Source: Deltaproteobacteria bacterium (GTDB lineage: Bacteria; Desulfobacterota; Syntrophia; Syntrophales; JAAYKM01). From it: a stretch of DNA of 14,082 nt. A program made the translations under genes and the position numbers. This document shows, in pieces, positions 1-6,740 of this stretch. Positions within the stretch are counted from its first letter, which is position 1. Each line of letters opens with the position of its first letter. The stretch is from contig JAGVTI010000114.1 in the NCBI GenBank assembly GCA_019136935.1, positions 1 to 14,082 on the forward strand, written 5' to 3'. Under the pieces are notes generated by a model. That model had not been told where the DNA came from. It did no database searches and worked only from the letters and a program-made list of their open reading frames with translations.

Positions 1-283
1 ACGGCGATCGACCCGCCTTTGTGCGTCCTGCGGGAGAAGCCGCCTCCCTGTATCAAAAAAATGCGCCTTTTTCCACATGTTCAATCGGAATGAAATGTGT
101 TAATAGACGGCCGCATAATAAATGGGAAACCTTGAAATAAGTCAAGGAATTTGTCTTTCTCCGGCATGGTTGCCCCTTCCGGCCGGCCGTGGCGGGAAGA
201 CGGCATGTCGGATGGGTTTCCTGCGGATTCGAAGGAAAACCGTGGGAAAGCCTCCAAGAAGAAACGGAAAGCGGCAGAGTGAA
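1..283. other. Left-edge non-coding stretch
   Basis: I see no convincing gene here. The frame of the downstream ligase is open from an ATG at 122, but that stretch is basic, low in conserved content and has no ribosome site before it. A perfect 6-bp inverted repeat with a 6-base loop lies at 130-147 (CCTTGA/TCAAGG) and is followed by a T-rich but interrupted stretch. It could be a weak terminator of something to the left or part of a leader. All three plus-strand frames stay open for some distance from base 1 and then stop, so the tail of an upstream gene cannot be excluded. Confidence 0.5.
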
Positions 284-1672
284 ATGAAAAGAACATCCGA
301 AGTCAAAAGTGAGCCGTCCGGAGTGGCGTGGACCCGAACCCTGGTGGCGGAACTTCCCGGCCCGGAACGGGAATTTATCGTGAACGGCCCAACTCACCGG
401 AAGATAGGAGCCCTTGCGGCGGGGATAAGGCGCCTCGGCACAACCAGGGAGAAAGACCGGAATTTTCTCTGCCTGTGCTCGGAGAACAAAACCCTGGTGG
501 CGGCGGCCCTGCTTGCCGCCCTTTCCGGCGGCCCCCGCCTGGTATTCCCCTACGCCTTTTCCCGTCAGGCCGTAGCGGATGTGTTGAAGACGATGCCCGT
601 TTCACGGGTCCTGGCCGACGGTCCCGGTGATTTTCCGCCGGAGGTGGAAACCATTTTCCCGGACATGCTCGATCAGGCAGACCTTCAACCCCGCCATTTC
701 ATCGACGCCGATGACCCTTTCCTGATGCTCTTTACCGGCGGATCGACCGGGGCTCCGAAGGTCTGGGCCAAGACGCCCCGGAACATGATCGAAGAGGCCC
801 GGTACATGTGCACGACATTCGGAATCACGGCGGAAGATGTTTTCCTGGCGACGGTTCCGCCTCAGCACATTTACGGCCTTCTCTTTTCCGTCCTGGTTCC
901 CCTGATTGCTTCCGCCCGTGTTCTGGAGGGAATTTACGTCTTTCCGCGTGAAATTCTGAAGGCGGCGGCGGAATCGGGGGCGACGATCCTGGTCAGTGTC
1001 CCCGCCTGTTACCGGGTCATGAAGGGGGATTTCCTCAAGCGGCATCATCTCCGGATGGCCTTTTCCTCTGCAGGAGCGCTGGATGCAGCCGACGCGGACT
1101 ATTTCCGGGCGAAAACGGACCTGGATATCAACGAAATTTACGGGTCGACGGAAACGGGAGGCGTCGCCGTGAGGTGCCGCGGCCGGGACGGCGACACCTT
1201 GACGGCCCTCGATCCGGTCGAATGGCGGATCGAGGATGGACGCCTGCAGGTCCGATCCCCCTTCATTTCCCCCTCCTTACCCCGCAATGAAGCCGGGTTT
1301 TTCGTGACGGCCGACCGGGCGGAAAAAGATGGGCAAGGCCGCTTTTTCCTCCGGGGAAGGGCCGACGATGTGGTCAAAATCGGCGGGAAACGGGTCGATC
1401 TGGTCGAAATCCAGGAAAAAATAAGGAAAATAGACGGGGTCAGGGATGCCTTGGCGGTGCTCCTGCCCAGGGAGAAAGGGCGTCCGACCGATCTCGCGGC
1501 CCTGGTGGTGACGGAAGTCGATCCGGCGGAATTACGGCGGGAACTGGGAGCCATGGTAGAACCGTACGCCGTGCCCCGGCGGTTCGTGGCGGTGGACCGG
1601 ATCCCCATGACAGCGACGGGGAAGGTCGACCGGGCGGCGATTCATGAGATTCTCAAATCGGGAAAGTCCTGA
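284..1672 (+). CDS. AMP-forming acyl/aryl ligase (ANL adenylation enzyme)
   Basis: This 462-residue protein belongs to the ANL superfamily, which activates a carboxylic acid with ATP to an acyl-adenylate and usually passes it to CoA or an acyl carrier protein. The core motifs are visible in order. The phosphate-binding loop TGGSTGAPK is near residues 151-159. YGSTETGG is near 286-293, a TADR stretch replaces the usual TGD-L, and the hinge GRADDVVKIGGKRVD is near 358. The C-terminal PMTATGK carries the catalytic lysine, about residue 448. It is shorter than typical 500-550 residue CoA ligases. The segment VPPQHIYGL and the size recall the stand-alone AMP ligases of aryl polyene type clusters, but no carrier protein or ketosynthase is in view. 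The start at 284 is chosen because the 54 residues before it look non-conserved; its ribosome site is weak. ATG 212 is an alternative. It may work with the thioesterase that follows. The substrate is unknown. Confidence 0.85.
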   Translation: MKRTSEVKSEPSGVAWTRTLVAELPGPEREFIVNGPTHRKIGALAAGIRRLGTTREKDRNFLCLCSENKTLVAAALLAALSGGPRLVFPYAFSRQAVADVLKTMPVSRVLADGPGDFPPEVETIFPDMLDQADLQPRHFIDADDPFLMLFTGGSTGAPKVWAKTPRNMIEEARYMCTTFGITAEDVFLATVPPQHIYGLLFSVLVPLIASARVLEGIYVFPREILKAAAESGATILVSVPACYRVMKGDFLKRHHLRMAFSSAGALDAADADYFRAKTDLDINEIYGSTETGGVAVRCRGRDGDTLTALDPVEWRIEDGRLQVRSPFISPSLPRNEAGFFVTADRAEKDGQGRFFLRGRADDVVKIGGKRVDLVEIQEKIRKIDGVRDALAVLLPREKGRPTDLAALVVTEVDPAELRRELGAMVEPYAVPRRFVAVDRIPMTATGKVDRAAIHEILKSGKS

Positions 1673-1813
1673 CGGTGAACCCGCAAAAACTCTGTTTTCC
1701 CCTTTCCCCGGAAACGGCGGGCACACCCGCTGCGGCACAGGCTCCGGGCGGAATCCGGAATCTCCCGTAAATCGATCGAAACCACCGGATTAATATGGTA
1801 TGTTGCGATATAT

Positions 1814-1831
1814 GGCCGTTCTTTGACGGCC
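1814..1831 (+). promoter_or_regulatory. Leader hairpin before thioesterase
   Basis: A perfect 6-bp inverted repeat (GGCCGT/ACGGCC) with a 6-base loop ends ten bases before the strong ribosome site of the thioesterase gene. It has no T-run, so it is not a classical terminator. It may be a 5' leader structure that affects message stability or translation. Its right arm includes the string TTTGACGGC, which recurs in two other spacers of the window. The structure is seen in the sequence; any function is inference. Confidence 0.3.
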
Positions 1832-1854
1832 CACTTGACAAGGAGGTGTGGAAC

Positions 1855-2319
1855 ATGCCGTTTCAGGCTCATTTGAAGGTCTGTTTCAGCGATATCGATA
1901 ATGCAGGGATCGTTTACTATCCCCGGTTCGTTCACTATTTCCACGTGGCGCTGGAGGATTTTTTCTCCATGGAGCTGGGGGTGAATTATTCGATGCTTCT
2001 GCAGAAACACCGGATCGGATTTCCGACGGTGCACCTGGAAACGGATTTCCGGCGAAAACTTCGTTACGGCGATCACCTGATCGTGGAAGTCCGGGTACTT
2101 AAACTGGGCAACACGTCGATTACCTGGGGTTACAAAGTCTACCGCGCCCAGGAACCCGGTCTGGTCGTCACGGAAGGGCAGAATACCACCGTCTGCATGA
2201 ACATCGATACGTACGAGAAGCAGGGACTCCCCTCCTGGCTCCGAATCCTCCTGGAAAATTACCAGGAAAAATGTGATCTCCTGGAAAAGGCGGCCGAAGA
2301 CCCCTACGCGAAGGTTTGA
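1855..2319 (+). CDS. Acyl-CoA thioesterase, 4HBT/YbgC hotdog family
   Basis: This 154-residue protein is a single hotdog-fold thioesterase that hydrolyses an acyl- or aroyl-CoA (or acyl-ACP) thioester in the cytoplasm. The N-terminal motif FSDIDNAGIVYYPRF matches the active-site loop and helix of the 4-hydroxybenzoyl-CoA thioesterase type. Asp15 aligns with the catalytic aspartate of that family. The length is normal. The start is fixed by a strong AGGAGG at 1841-1846, eight bases before the ATG at 1855; an in-frame ATG at 1795 has no such site. The gene lies 182 bases after the ligase on the same strand, so the two may share a pathway, but the spacing leaves room for a separate promoter. It converges on queF. 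The family is clear; the substrate could be aromatic or aliphatic. Confidence 0.88.
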   Translation: MPFQAHLKVCFSDIDNAGIVYYPRFVHYFHVALEDFFSMELGVNYSMLLQKHRIGFPTVHLETDFRRKLRYGDHLIVEVRVLKLGNTSITWGYKVYRAQEPGLVVTEGQNTTVCMNIDTYEKQGLPSWLRILLENYQEKCDLLEKAAEDPYAKV

Positions 2320-2341
2320 CGTCCTCGATCGCCGGAGGACG
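2320..2341. terminator. Convergent hairpin, thioesterase/queF
   Basis: A perfect 7-bp inverted repeat (CGTCCTC/GAGGACG) with an 8-base loop starts one base after the thioesterase stop codon and lies 40 bases beyond the queF stop. There is no T-run on either side, so termination efficiency is uncertain. Its position between two convergent genes suggests a shared terminator. Confidence 0.5.
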
Positions 2342-2380
2342 GATTGAGGAATTCCGCCGCCGGCCGGCCGTGAACGGGCG

Positions 2381-2785
2381 TTATTTCCGGTATTCGGCTT
2401 CTACGGTGATGGAGATGCCTCCGCGGACCGCGAAATCCGCCGTGACCTTGCAGAACCGGGGTTCCAGAGCGGTCACCACGTCGTCGAGAATCACGTTTGT
2501 CAGGTGTTCGTGAAAGGAACCTTCGTTGCGGAAAGACCAGAGGTAGAGCTTGAAGGACTTTGATTCGAGGATCTTCCGGTCCGGGACATAGCGAACGGAG
2601 ATCTTCGCAAAATCGGGCTGACCGGTGAGAGGGCAGAGGGTGGTAAACTCTTCCGTTTCCATGGTCACGGTGTAATCCCGTTCCGGATGGTGGTTGGGAA
2701 AAGTTTCCAGTTTCCTGACCGGCGTGGATTTCCTTCCCAGCAGGGTCAGGCCTTCGAGATCCGAGGCATGCGTTGTTTTTCCCAT
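2381..2785 (-). CDS. queF: NADPH-dependent 7-cyano-7-deazaguanine (preQ0) reductase
   Basis: This 134-residue protein is QueF of the short, unimodular type. It reduces the nitrile of preQ0 to the aminomethyl group of preQ1 in queuosine biosynthesis, in the cytoplasm. The signature ESKSFKLY is at 74-81 and supplies the NADPH-binding segment. The catalytic Cys51 is in [13 protein letters not shown], with the acid Asp58 following, and FHEH near residues 91-94 gives the His/Glu pair that contacts the substrate. All key residues are intact. The start ATG at 2785 has an AAAGGGA-like ribosome site about eight bases upstream. The gene is alone: no queC, queD or queE lies beside it. It diverges from transketolase and converges on the thioesterase. 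Confidence 0.96.
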   Translation of the reverse strand: MGKTTHASDLEGLTLLGRKSTPVRKLETFPNHHPERDYTVTMETEEFTTLCPLTGQPDFAKISVRYVPDRKILESKSFKLYLWSFRNEGSFHEHLTNVILDDVVTALEPRFCKVTADFAVRGGISITVEAEYRK

Positions 2786-3104
2786 GGATCATTCCCTTTC
2801 TCTTTGTGCATTTCATCTTCCCCGCCGGAAGCGGGAACGAATCGGTGCGGATTCCCCCCTCCGATGGTTCCATGCCTATCGTTTAGGCCGTTTCCCGAGG
2901 CAAGGTATAACAAAAAAAGTGGTTTCAATAAATGAATATTTCCGTCCGGGCATGAAAATAACCGCGGGGAATCCGACCATGACGGGCCTTCCCGGTTGCC
3001 GCGCGGAAGAAGGACGTTCTCCTCCCGTAGAAATCCTTGTTTAACCGCTGCCGATGGGGTATATACGCCTCAAAAATGACGGAACATCACCAAGGAGAAA
3101 CTCC
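2786..3104. other. Divergent queF/transketolase spacer
   Basis: This 319-base region has no convincing gene; the open frames in it lack ribosome sites and resemble no family I know. The part nearer transketolase holds a good plus-strand promoter. An AT-rich stretch at about 2905-2945 is the likely site of the queF promoter. A minus-strand -10-like TATACC is present there without a clear -35. Just downstream, in the queF leader, an 8-position stem with one mismatch is possible between 2898-2905 and 2870-2877. I do not see a canonical preQ1-I riboswitch before queF. Confidence 0.5.
3037..3065 (+). promoter_or_regulatory. Predicted sigma-70 promoter of transketolase
   Basis: A -35 box TTGTTT (3037-3042) and a -10 box TATATA (3060-3065) are separated by exactly 17 bases. 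Transcription would start near 3072 and give a leader of about 33 bases ending in the AAGGAGA ribosome site. This agrees with translation starting at 3105 and not at the earlier in-frame ATG at 3054, which lies inside the promoter. Confidence 0.55.
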
Positions 3105-5159
3105 ATGACCGATTCAGCAAATCTGCAGGATAGATACATCAACACGATCCGCTTTCTGGCTGCCGATGCCATCGAGAAGGCCAAATCCGGTCACCCCGGG
3201 ATGCCCATGGGGGCGGCGGCAATGGTATACACGCTTTGGATGAGGCATCTGAAGCACAATCCCGCAAACCCCGAATGGCCGGACCGGGACCGCTTCGTCC
3301 TGTCGGCGGGACATGCCTCGATGCTCCTGTACGCCCTTCTGCACCTGACGGGCTACGACCTGAGCCTGGACGACATTAAAGCTTTCCGCCAGTGGGAAAG
3401 CAAAACCCCGGGACACCCCGAATATCCCCAGACACCGGGTGCGGAGGTAACGACGGGTCCTCTCGGGCAGGGGATCAGCAACGCCGTCGGGATGGCCGTC
3501 GCGGAAGCGCATCTGGCGGCGAAGTTCAATCGCCCCGGTCATGCCGTCGTCGATCACTACACCTACGCGATCGCTTCGGACGGCGATCTCATGGAAGGCG
3601 TCGCCGCAGAGGCCTGCGCCCTGGCGGGGCATCTGGGTCTGGGGAAACTGATCGTCTTGTACGACAACAACCATATTTCCCTGGCCGGATCGACCGCCCT
3701 GACCTTCACGGAAGATGTCAAGGCTCGCTTTGCCGCCTGCGGCTGGCAAGTCATTCACGTCGATGAAGGAAACGACGTCGAGGTGATCGACGCCGCCATC
3801 CAGGCCGCCAAAAGCGACCTGACCCGCCCCTCCTTCATTTCCGTCTGCACGACGATCGGCTGCGGCGCGCCTTCCAAGGAAGGAACGTCGGAGGTCCACG
3901 GATCTCCTTTAGGCCAGGAAGAACTGTCGGCGGCGAAGGCCCGGCTCGGCTGGCCGGCCGAACCGGTCTTTTACATCCCGGAAGAGGTTCTCACCCACTA
4001 CCGCACCTCCCTGGCAAAGGGCGCTGCTTCACAGTCGGCGTGGGAGAAGGGGTTCGATGCCTACCGGGTATCCTTCCCCGGCGAAGCCGCTGAATTTGAA
4101 CGGATGATGAAAGGCGGGCTGCCCGCGAATTGGGAATCGGCCCTGCCTGTTTACGGTCCCGAGACGAAGCCCGCGGCCACCCGGAAGACGGGTGAAGGGA
4201 TCATGCAGTCCCTGGCAAAAGTCTTGCCGGAACTGATCGGCGGCTCCGCGGATCTGAATCCCTCGACCTTCACCTGGCTGAAGGGCTGCGGCGATTTCCA
4301 GCGGCCGGACCTCCCCAAGGAGGGGGTGCAGGGAACCGTCGGCGGGGAATGGGGTTACGGCGGACGTAACATCCATTTCGGCGTCCGGGAACATGCCATG
4401 GGGTCCATTGCGGTCGGCATGGCGCTCCACGGCGGGTTGATCCCCTATACGGCGACGTTCTTCACCTTTTCCGATTACATGCGCCCCCCGATCAGGCTGG
4501 CCGCCCTCATGGGACTGCGTGTGATCTTTGTCTTCACCCATGACAGCATCGGCCTGGGCGAAGACGGTCCCACCCACCAGCCGGTGGAACAGCTGATGAG
4601 TCTGCGGGTTGTACCGAACCTGACGGTGATCCGTCCCGCCGACGCCGCGGAAACCGCCGAGGCATGGCGGGCGGCGCTGCTGAACACGGACGGCCCCACG
4701 GCACTGGTGCTGACCCGGCAGAACGTCTTAGCCCTGAATCACGAGGTGCTCGCCCCGGCCGAAGGCCTGCGGCGGGGAGGATACATCCTGAAAGAAGCCG
4801 AAGGGAAAAATCCGGAAATCATCCTCATTGGAACCGGATCGGAGGTGGAAGTCGCCCTGAAAGCGGCGGAAACCCTCGCCTCCGGCGGTGTCCGTGCCCG
4901 GGTCGTCTCGATGCCCAGTTGGGAGCTGTTCGACAGACAACCGGCAGCGTACCGGGAACAGGTTCTGCCGGCGGGCGTCAGGGCCAGGGTGGCTGTCGAG
5001 GCGGGAATCAGGCTGGGATGGGAGCATTATGTCGGAACAGCCGGGAAAATTGTCGGCATGGATTCCTTCGGCGCCAGTGCCCCCTCGGCGGTTCTTTTCG
5101 AAAAATTCGGGATCACGGTGGAGGCCGTGGTCGCCGCCGCCAAAGAACTCCTGGCATAA
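3105..5159 (+). CDS. tkt: Transketolase
   Basis: This 684-residue, full-length transketolase moves two-carbon ketol units between sugar phosphates in the non-oxidative pentose phosphate pathway, using thiamine diphosphate. The N-terminal pyrophosphate-binding part shows SGHPGMPMG (His30), then TTGPLGQG, and the cofactor/metal loop DGDLMEGV. The central pyrimidine-binding part contains FGVREHAM, with the catalytic glutamate near residue 429. [14 protein letters not shown] follows. The C-terminal domain has the usual IGTGSEV segment. All motifs are intact. The start is set by AAGGAGA at 3092-3098 and by the promoter placement. The gene seems to be transcribed alone: promoter before, intrinsic terminator after. 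In an anaerobe it would supply pentoses and erythrose 4-phosphate for biosynthesis. Confidence 0.97.
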   Translation: MTDSANLQDRYINTIRFLAADAIEKAKSGHPGMPMGAAAMVYTLWMRHLKHNPANPEWPDRDRFVLSAGHASMLLYALLHLTGYDLSLDDIKAFRQWESKTPGHPEYPQTPGAEVTTGPLGQGISNAVGMAVAEAHLAAKFNRPGHAVVDHYTYAIASDGDLMEGVAAEACALAGHLGLGKLIVLYDNNHISLAGSTALTFTEDVKARFAACGWQVIHVDEGNDVEVIDAAIQAAKSDLTRPSFISVCTTIGCGAPSKEGTSEVHGSPLGQEELSAAKARLGWPAEPVFYIPEEVLTHYRTSLAKGAASQSAWEKGFDAYRVSFPGEAAEFERMMKGGLPANWESALPVYGPETKPAATRKTGEGIMQSLAKVLPELIGGSADLNPSTFTWLKGCGDFQRPDLPKEGVQGTVGGEWGYGGRNIHFGVREHAMGSIAVGMALHGGLIPYTATFFTFSDYMRPPIRLAALMGLRVIFVFTHDSIGLGEDGPTHQPVEQLMSLRVVPNLTVIRPADAAETAEAWRAALLNTDGPTALVLTRQNVLALNHEVLAPAEGLRRGGYILKEAEGKNPEIILIGTGSEVEVALKAAETLASGGVRARVVSMPSWELFDRQPAAYREQVLPAGVRARVAVEAGIRLGWEHYVGTAGKIVGMDSFGASAPSAVLFEKFGITVEAVVAAAKELLA

Positions 5160-5162
5160 ATT

Positions 5163-5192
5163 GAAGCCGTAAAAACGGAAACGGTTTCTTTT
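5163..5192 (+). terminator. Intrinsic terminator of transketolase
   Basis: An 8-bp stem (GAAGCCGT/ACGGTTTC, seven Watson-Crick pairs and one G-U) with a 10-base loop is followed at once by TTTT. It begins four bases after the transketolase stop codon. Confidence 0.7.
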
Positions 5193-5617
5193 GACGAAAC
5201 CATCTCCAAGGGGGCGCCCGGAAAAGCCGCCCGCCGGCAAAACGGTCCGGCGCCTCCTGACGCGGTTGTCGACACCCTGCTTTCATAACGTCCTTTTCCA
5301 GCCAATCCCCTTCCCGGATTTCAAATCGCCCTCGCCCGTCAGGACAGGTCCTCGCAAGCTTATCTTGGAGGACACGGTTTTTTTCGGCTTTTTGCGGCGT
5401 CTCCGATTTGAATTTTTCATACACTCCGAGTTCCCCCGCTTTTTTGAGTTGATTCTGAAACCGGAAGCATTTATATTGAGCACGAAAATGGTCGAGATAA
5501 ACGGCTTCCTGTCTCCGGCCGGGAATGTACGGACCCAACGGGGATCTTCCCGGGGAAAAGAGACCAGCGAGAGCCTTTTTCGGCACATCACATGAAACGA
5601 ATTGAAAGGAGGTCAAG
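5193..5617. other. Spacer between transketolase and OmpA-like gene
   Basis: No gene is supported in this 425-base stretch, apart from the promoter listed separately. The plus-strand frame 5191-5595 has no ribosome site and starts on the terminator T-run. On the minus strand a frame is open across the whole spacer and into both neighbours. Its middle part (about 5280-5460) reads as a Lys/Glu-rich, helix-like peptide, which could be chance or an old gene remnant. By eye its third-position GC is lower than that of the true genes. T-rich tracts occur at about 5378-5397 and 5440-5445. Confidence 0.45.
5449..5477 (+). promoter_or_regulatory. Predicted sigma-70 promoter of OmpA-like lipoprotein
   Basis: TTGATT (5449-5454) and TATATT (5472-5477) are spaced by exactly 17 bases, the best match to a housekeeping promoter in the window. 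The start of transcription would be near 5484, leaving an unusually long leader of about 134 bases before the ATG at 5618. Confidence 0.65.
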
Positions 5618-6280
5618 ATGAAAAAAGCATGCATCGCCATTTTAATCTGTGGATTACTGGCAACGATGGTAACGGGGTGCGCCGCGCCGCAAACCAAAAC
5701 ACAAAAAGGGGCTGTTTACGGGGCGGCGGGCGGCGCCGTCGCCGGCGCAGTTGCCGGTCAGGTCATCGGCCGTGACACGAAGGGCACCCTGATCGGGGCA
5801 GCCATCGGAGCCGCCGTGGGAGGGCTCGGCGGAGCCGCCGTCGGCAGAATGATGGACAACCAGGAAAGAGACATGCGCGACGCGTTGGCCACCTCCGATG
5901 CGGCCGCCGTGTCTCGAGAAGGGAACCTCCTGGCCGTGACGTTCAAGGGAGATGTGACGTTCGATACCAATTCCACCGTTGTCAGGCCGGGACTTCAATC
6001 CGAGATAACGCGGGTCGCGGGGATCCTGAAGCAGTACCCCGATACGCTCATCAGGGTGGAAGGCCATACGGACAGTGTCGGTTCCGAGGAATACAACCAG
6101 GATCTTTCGACCCGGCGTGCCAACGCCGTCAGAACGCTGCTCGCCCAGCAGGGCGTAGCCGAAAGCCGCATGGAAGCGGTCGGGTTCGGTGAAACCATGC
6201 CGGTGGCCACCAACGACACCGAGGCAGGGCGCCAAATGAACAGGCGGGTCGAAATCAAGATCGTACCGAAAGCGCAGTAG
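5618..6280 (+). CDS. Glycine-zipper OmpA-family outer membrane lipoprotein
   Basis: This 220-residue protein is a Pal/YiaD-like lipoprotein. A basic start and hydrophobic stretch lead to the lipobox VTGC, with lipidated Cys21 followed by Ala, a residue that permits sorting to the outer membrane. Residues about 30-78 form a Gly/Ala-rich glycine-zipper segment that probably packs in or on the membrane. Residues about 105-216 are an OmpA C-terminal domain: VTFDTNS, then RVEGHTDSVGSEEYNQDLSTRRA, then GFGE and the closing NRRVEI. This domain binds the diaminopimelate of peptidoglycan non-covalently, so the protein should tether outer membrane to wall. The start has a strong AAAGGAGGT at 5605-5613. 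The gene stands alone, with its own promoter and strong downstream hairpins. It is not in a tol-pal cluster, so I give no symbol. Confidence 0.92.
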   Translation: MKKACIAILICGLLATMVTGCAAPQTKTQKGAVYGAAGGAVAGAVAGQVIGRDTKGTLIGAAIGAAVGGLGGAAVGRMMDNQERDMRDALATSDAAAVSREGNLLAVTFKGDVTFDTNSTVVRPGLQSEITRVAGILKQYPDTLIRVEGHTDSVGSEEYNQDLSTRRANAVRTLLAQQGVAESRMEAVGFGETMPVATNDTEAGRQMNRRVEIKIVPKAQ

Positions 6281-6284
6281 GAGA

Positions 6285-6313
6285 CCGATTCCCCTTTTTC
6301 ATAAATCGGGGAA
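6285..6313 (+). terminator. Possible weak terminator after OmpA-like gene
   Basis: Two overlapping 6-bp stems can form here: CCGATT/AATCGG (6285-6290 with 6304-6309) and TTCCCC/GGGGAA (6289-6294 with 6308-6313). They exclude each other. No T-run follows; the T-run lies in the loop. It begins five bases after the stop codon. Confidence 0.35.
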
Positions 6314-6325
6314 CCACCGTTATGA

Positions 6326-6369
6326 AAGCAGGCCGGCAGTGCGGGTTCCGCCGGCCTGCCGGCCTGCTT
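6326..6369. terminator. Long GC-rich hairpin after OmpA-like gene
   Basis: A perfect 13-bp inverted repeat pairs AAGCAGGCCGGCA (6326-6338) with TGCCGGCCTGCTT (6357-6369) across an 18-base loop. The loop contains a second copy of the right arm (GCCGGCCTGC at 6350-6359), so the left arm can pair with either copy. The long stem lies 45 bases past the stop codon. It may act as a terminator without a T-run or as a 3'-end stabiliser. It could also be a REP-like repeat; genome copy number would tell. Confidence 0.5.
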
Positions 6370-6740
6370 GTACGGACAAGATTTCAACCGTTCATCTCAT
6401 CATATTTCCCGGTATTTTCCTGAATTTTCGATTCCGTTTTTTGACGGCTTTTTTTCGAGGAAGCGTCCTCGCCCTCATTTTCAGTCATGATCACGACCGT
6501 TCCGGCAAAGAAAGGCAAGCCTCCGTTTCCGAATCATGACGCCTGTCCGGATCGGGGCAAAACGGGTGCGTTAAAGCTTCCCCGAAACGGCGCAGAAATA
6601 TGCGGACGGGTTCACGATTTCATGGCTGGACAAGGAGGTGAAGAAAGGGTTAAGATCCGGGCTGTCCGGGTTAAGAGGAAGCCCGCTTTTTTTCTTTGTG
6701 CCACCCTGACTTTCCGGAATGCTTCCTGGAAAGATCCCGT
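6370..6740. other. Spacer between lipoprotein hairpin and recQ
   Basis: No gene is supported. Two overlapping open frames (6339-6539 and 6487-6780) have no ribosome sites and resemble no family. The T-rich part at 6436-6455 holds a weak 4-bp hairpin with a T-run. Next to it is a perfect 6-bp stem with a tetraloop (CGAGGA/TCCTCG, 6456-6471). A very strong ribosome-site-like AAGGAGGTG at 6632-6640 has no start codon at normal distance. It is followed by the intrinsic terminator at 6658-6693. Confidence 0.5.
6658..6693 (+). terminator. Intrinsic terminator in front of recQ
   Basis: A 6-bp stem (CGGGCT/AGCCCG, 6658-6663 with 6680-6685) and a 16-base loop are followed by one C and then seven T residues (6687-6693). 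It points toward recQ and lies 47 bases before its ATG. Since the OmpA-like gene already has hairpins at its end, this one may end a small leader RNA or act as an attenuator of recQ. The alternative pairing CCGG (6657-6660) with CCGG (6666-6669) would break the stem. Confidence 0.65.

Noticed and set aside
122..283. N-terminal extension of the acyl ligase
   Set aside because: The frame is open, but there is no ribosome site at 122 and the extra residues are basic and unlike the start of ANL enzymes.
3114..3899. 261-codon open frame antisense to transketolase
   Set aside because: It lies fully inside the clear transketolase gene, is rich in Arg/Gly/Asp as expected from antisense of GC-rich codons, and shows no motif.
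5191..5595. 134-codon plus-strand frame between transketolase and the lipoprotein
   Set aside because: It has no ribosome site, starts at the terminator T-run, contains the lipoprotein promoter and resembles no protein family I know.
6696..6740. TTG start for a longer RecQ
   Set aside because: It lies three bases after the T-run of an intrinsic terminator and has no ribosome site.
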